A DNA stretch of 9,067 bases, taken from Rhodanobacteraceae bacterium (GTDB lineage Bacteria; Pseudomonadota; Gammaproteobacteria; Xanthomonadales; Rhodanobacteraceae). Below are positions 7,521 through 9,067 of this stretch, piece after piece (within the stretch, counting starts at the first letter, position 1; each line of letters starts with the position of its first letter). Below the pieces are notes generated by a model. It worked only from the letters and a program-made list of their open reading frames with translations, searched no databases and was not told where the DNA came from. The stretch lies in NCBI GenBank assembly GCA_012270595.1, contig JAAXIA010000061.1:1-9067 (forward strand). The letters run 5' to 3'. A program made the translations under genes and the position numbers.

Positions 7521-8411
7521 ATGGAGTACGATTTCTCGGCAATTTTGTTGACCTTAACCGTCCTGTTTGGTGCGGTGTGGGCTTTTGATCGCCTGTTTAT
7601 GTACAAGAAGCGCAAGGCACGTTTTGCGGCGGAAGATAAATCATACCGTGATCCCATTGTAGTGGAGTGGGCACGCTCGCTGTTTCCTGTGGTGTTGGTT
7701 GTGCTGGCTTTGCGTAGCTTTGTGGTCGAACCGTTTCGTATTCCTTCCGGTTCGATGATGCCCACACTTGATGTAGGCGATTTTATTCTGGTTAATAAGT
7801 TCGCTTATGGGTTGCGTTTGCCGGTGTTCCATACCAAGTTTCTAAGTACTGGTGATCCAGAGCGTGGAGACGTGGTGGTGTTCCGCTGGCCCGGTTTTAC
7901 TTGTCACAGGCCCGATGGCAAGGTCGAGCATGGTGGTGATCCTGCATGCACAACACCGGTTCCAAGGCAGGACTGGATCAAGCGCATCATTGGCCTTCCC
8001 GGGGACACGATTGAGGTGCATGACAGCCAGATCAGCATTAATGGCAAACCCGTGACCGCCACAAAAATTGGACCATTTAAGGGCAATCCAGCGCGTGCCG
8101 CTGACAATCTATTGATGTCCTTTGACGCGACCATCTGGAACGAACATTTGGGCAAAGTGAGCCATCTGGTTGCACGTATGCCTAGCCGTGGTCTGACACC
8201 ACCCATCCCTAATGACCGCGTTCCGTCACTGGTTCCTGAGGGTTGCTATCTGGTGATGGGGGATGACCGTGAAAACAGTGAAGACAGCCGTTACTGGGGA
8301 TGTATGCCGGAAACAGCACTGGTAGGCAAGGCGTTTTTGATCTGGATGAGCTGGCGCGGATGGGGTACCGGCGGCATAGATTTCCATCGCATTGGCAAGT
8401 CAATTCGTTAG
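7521..8411 (+). CDS. lepB: Signal peptidase I (LepB)
   Basis: This 296-residue inner-membrane serine protease removes signal peptides from Sec- and Tat-exported proteins in the periplasm. Two N-terminal membrane segments lie at about residues 5-27 and 52-66, with a basic cytoplasmic loop (KKRKAR) between them. Box B is IPSGSMMPTL with catalytic Ser78. Box D is DWIKRIIGLPGD with the general base Lys154. Box E is GDDRENSEDSRYWG (247-260), where the usual form is GDNRDNSxDSR. The large domain between boxes D and E is normal for Gram-negative enzymes. One oddity is about 26 residues between FRWP and DWIK where E. coli LepB has about five; this stretch contains Cys128, His129 and Cys143. The gene is in the lepA-lepB operon with a strong ribosome site. 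Its product would process PilQ and other envelope proteins, whereas PilP as a lipoprotein would use signal peptidase II. Confidence 0.97.
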   Translation: MEYDFSAILLTLTVLFGAVWAFDRLFMYKKRKARFAAEDKSYRDPIVVEWARSLFPVVLVVLALRSFVVEPFRIPSGSMMPTLDVGDFILVNKFAYGLRLPVFHTKFLSTGDPERGDVVVFRWPGFTCHRPDGKVEHGGDPACTTPVPRQDWIKRIIGLPGDTIEVHDSQISINGKPVTATKIGPFKGNPARAADNLLMSFDATIWNEHLGKVSHLVARMPSRGLTPPIPNDRVPSLVPEGCYLVMGDDRENSEDSRYWGCMPETALVGKAFLIWMSWRGWGTGGIDFHRIGKSIR

Positions 8412-8443
8412 GTTGACCTCGCTTAAGGTGGGTGGGTAACAGG

Positions 8444-8475
8444 TGACAGGCAAGCCACGCGCTGCTTGCCTGTCA
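8444..8475 (+). repeat. Perfect 12-bp stem-loop between lepB and the DUF4845 gene
   Basis: TGACAGGCAAGC (8444-8455) and GCTTGCCTGTCA (8464-8475) are exact reverse complements around an 8-nt loop (8456-8463), with a further G-U pair possible outside. The stem is the strongest in the window. It begins 33 nt after the lepB stop. No T-run follows on the plus strand, where TGGAAGGATG comes next, so it is not a standard intrinsic terminator. It could be a 3'-end stabiliser of lepB mRNA, an RNase III processing site, or a weak terminator. Confidence 0.75.
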
Positions 8476-8496
8476 TGGAAGGATGCTGGCTATAAC
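8466..8496 (+). promoter_or_regulatory. Weak candidate promoter for the DUF4845-rnc genes
   Basis: TATAAC (8491-8496) matches five of six bases of the -10 consensus. The best upstream hexamer is TTGCCT (8466-8471, four of six), but the 19-bp spacing is long, and it lies inside the right arm of the 12-bp stem-loop. A second small dyad, CTTAA/TTAAG (8503-8507 and 8514-8518), is near the expected transcription start. The 164-bp gap between lepB and the next gene leaves room for a separate promoter. Confidence 0.25.
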
Positions 8497-8575
8497 AGTG
8501 CACTTAAGCCTGTTTAAGGGACGGATTGGCGAGCATGTGGTTACACAAACATCGACAAACGGGATCGAATAGCCT

Positions 8576-8956
8576 ATGAAATCGAAGCAAAGCGGGGTGA
8601 GTCTTGTTGTTTTTCTCGTTATGGTCGTCATGGCGCTTTTTTTCGTTTACATGGCGGTAAAGCTCGTACCTGCCTACGCCAAGTACCTGGATCTGGTACA
8701 TGTCATGAAACAGGAAACCAGGGACAATGTGAACGGAAAAACGCCGCAACAGCTTCGAAGTAAACTGTTACACAGCTTTAGCCTGCTCTACGTGGATGAT
8801 AGCCTCATCAAACGCGGGAACGTCACTATCACACGCAAACACGGTGTTAATTGGTTGAATGTTTTCTACGATAAACAGGTTCCATTTATGTACAACATTG
8901 ACTTACTTATTCATTTCAGAAAGAGCCTACCCTTGCACGGTAACATGGCGTATTAA
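8576..8956 (+). CDS. DUF4845 family small membrane protein
   Basis: This 126-residue protein of unknown function is recognised as the DUF4845 family that commonly lies between lepB and rnc in beta- and gammaproteobacteria. A short basic N-terminus (MKSKQSG) leads into one membrane segment at about residues 8-28, followed by KLVPAYAKYLDL, which resembles the family pattern KLvPvYieyf. The rest should be periplasmic: a helical part around TPQQLRSKLLHSF, then beta-rich sequence with NWLNVFYDKQVPFMYNIDLL and HFRKSLPL near the end, matching the family's 'v.Y..rvpl..NvdlvlhF..s' ending. The ribosome site before ATG 8576 is weak. The N-terminus looks somewhat like a type IV prepilin leader but lacks Glu at the +5 position. 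The stop TAA 8954-8956 is directly next to the rnc start region. No function should be assumed. Confidence 0.85.
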   Translation: MKSKQSGVSLVVFLVMVVMALFFVYMAVKLVPAYAKYLDLVHVMKQETRDNVNGKTPQQLRSKLLHSFSLLYVDDSLIKRGNVTITRKHGVNWLNVFYDKQVPFMYNIDLLIHFRKSLPLHGNMAY

Positions 8957-8960
8957 TGCG

Positions 8961-9067
8961 GTGTTGTTGAACTACCATTTCCGTAATCCCGCATTGATCG
9001 AGCTGGCCTTGACCCATTGCAGCATGGGCAAGCCAAACAACGAGCGCCTGGAGTTCCTTGGCGATGC
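8961..9067 (+). CDS. rnc: Ribonuclease III, N-terminal fragment (3' end outside window)
   Basis: Only about 35 codons are present. RNase III is a homodimeric, metal-dependent endonuclease for double-stranded RNA, acting in rRNA maturation and mRNA turnover. The visible sequence NYHFRNPALIELALTH, then NNERLEFLGDA, is the start of the RNase III catalytic domain. The acidic residues of the active-site helix (the two Glu and the Asp of NERLEFLGD) are present. The start is uncertain: in frame there are GTG 8961, TTG 8964 and TTG 8967, no ATG, and no clear ribosome site. GTG 8961 lies 4 bp after the upstream stop and is the best choice. It would give an N-terminus several residues shorter than usual, lacking most of the helix before the Y-x-F motif. 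The widely conserved LTHRS reads LTHCS here. Position after lepB and the DUF4845 gene fits rnc. Confidence 0.9.
   Translation, partial: MLLNYHFRNPALIELALTHCSMGKPNNERLEFLGD

Noticed and set aside
8444..8475. Hairpin considered as a standard Rho-independent terminator of lepB
   Set aside because: The stem is strong but no T-run follows it, so it is listed as a stem-loop rather than a terminator.
1..9067. Search for tRNA or rRNA genes, mobile elements, toxin-antitoxin or defence genes
   Set aside because: Nearly all the sequence is accounted for by recognised housekeeping genes, and the gaps show no tRNA-like folds or transposase, integrase or defence motifs.

Overview
This window is a run of conserved housekeeping and envelope genes from a Pseudomonadota bacterium, most likely a beta- or gammaproteobacterium. 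The grounds are the pilO-pilP-pilQ gene order, an accA-tilS pair, the lepA-lepB-DUF4845-rnc order, and protein sequences that match the beta/gamma forms of these families. Beta is slightly favoured because of the accA-tilS pair, but gene order alone cannot settle the class. I see no insertion sequence, phage gene, CRISPR array, tRNA or rRNA.

Layout. (1) 1-2901, plus strand: the end of the type IV pilus assembly operon, with the 3' end of pilO, then pilP (lipoprotein) and pilQ (outer-membrane secretin). PilO and PilP belong to the inner-membrane and periplasmic alignment complex, and PilQ is the pore the pilus leaves through. (2) 2963-5410, minus strand: accA (carboxyltransferase alpha subunit of acetyl-CoA carboxylase, first step of fatty acid synthesis) followed by tilS (lysidine modification of the AUA-reading tRNA-Ile). 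They converge on pilQ across a 61-bp gap with a small dyad. (3) 5411-5704: a divergent intergenic region of about 294 bp with candidate promoters for accA (minus) and lepA (plus) and several short dyads. (4) 5705-9067, plus strand: lepA (elongation factor 4), lepB (signal peptidase I), a small single-pass membrane protein of the DUF4845 family, and the 5' end of rnc (RNase III), which runs off the window. This is the familiar lepA-lepB-rnc block linking translation, secretion and RNA processing.

Nothing here looks like a new multi-gene system. The points worth a second look are local: a Cys-containing insertion next to the catalytic lysine of LepB; a perfect 12-bp hairpin without a U-tract between lepB and the DUF4845 gene; an unusual start and a substituted conserved residue in the rnc fragment; a displaced Shine-Dalgarno and possible coupled mini-ORF upstream of tilS; and structured leaders at accA and lepA.
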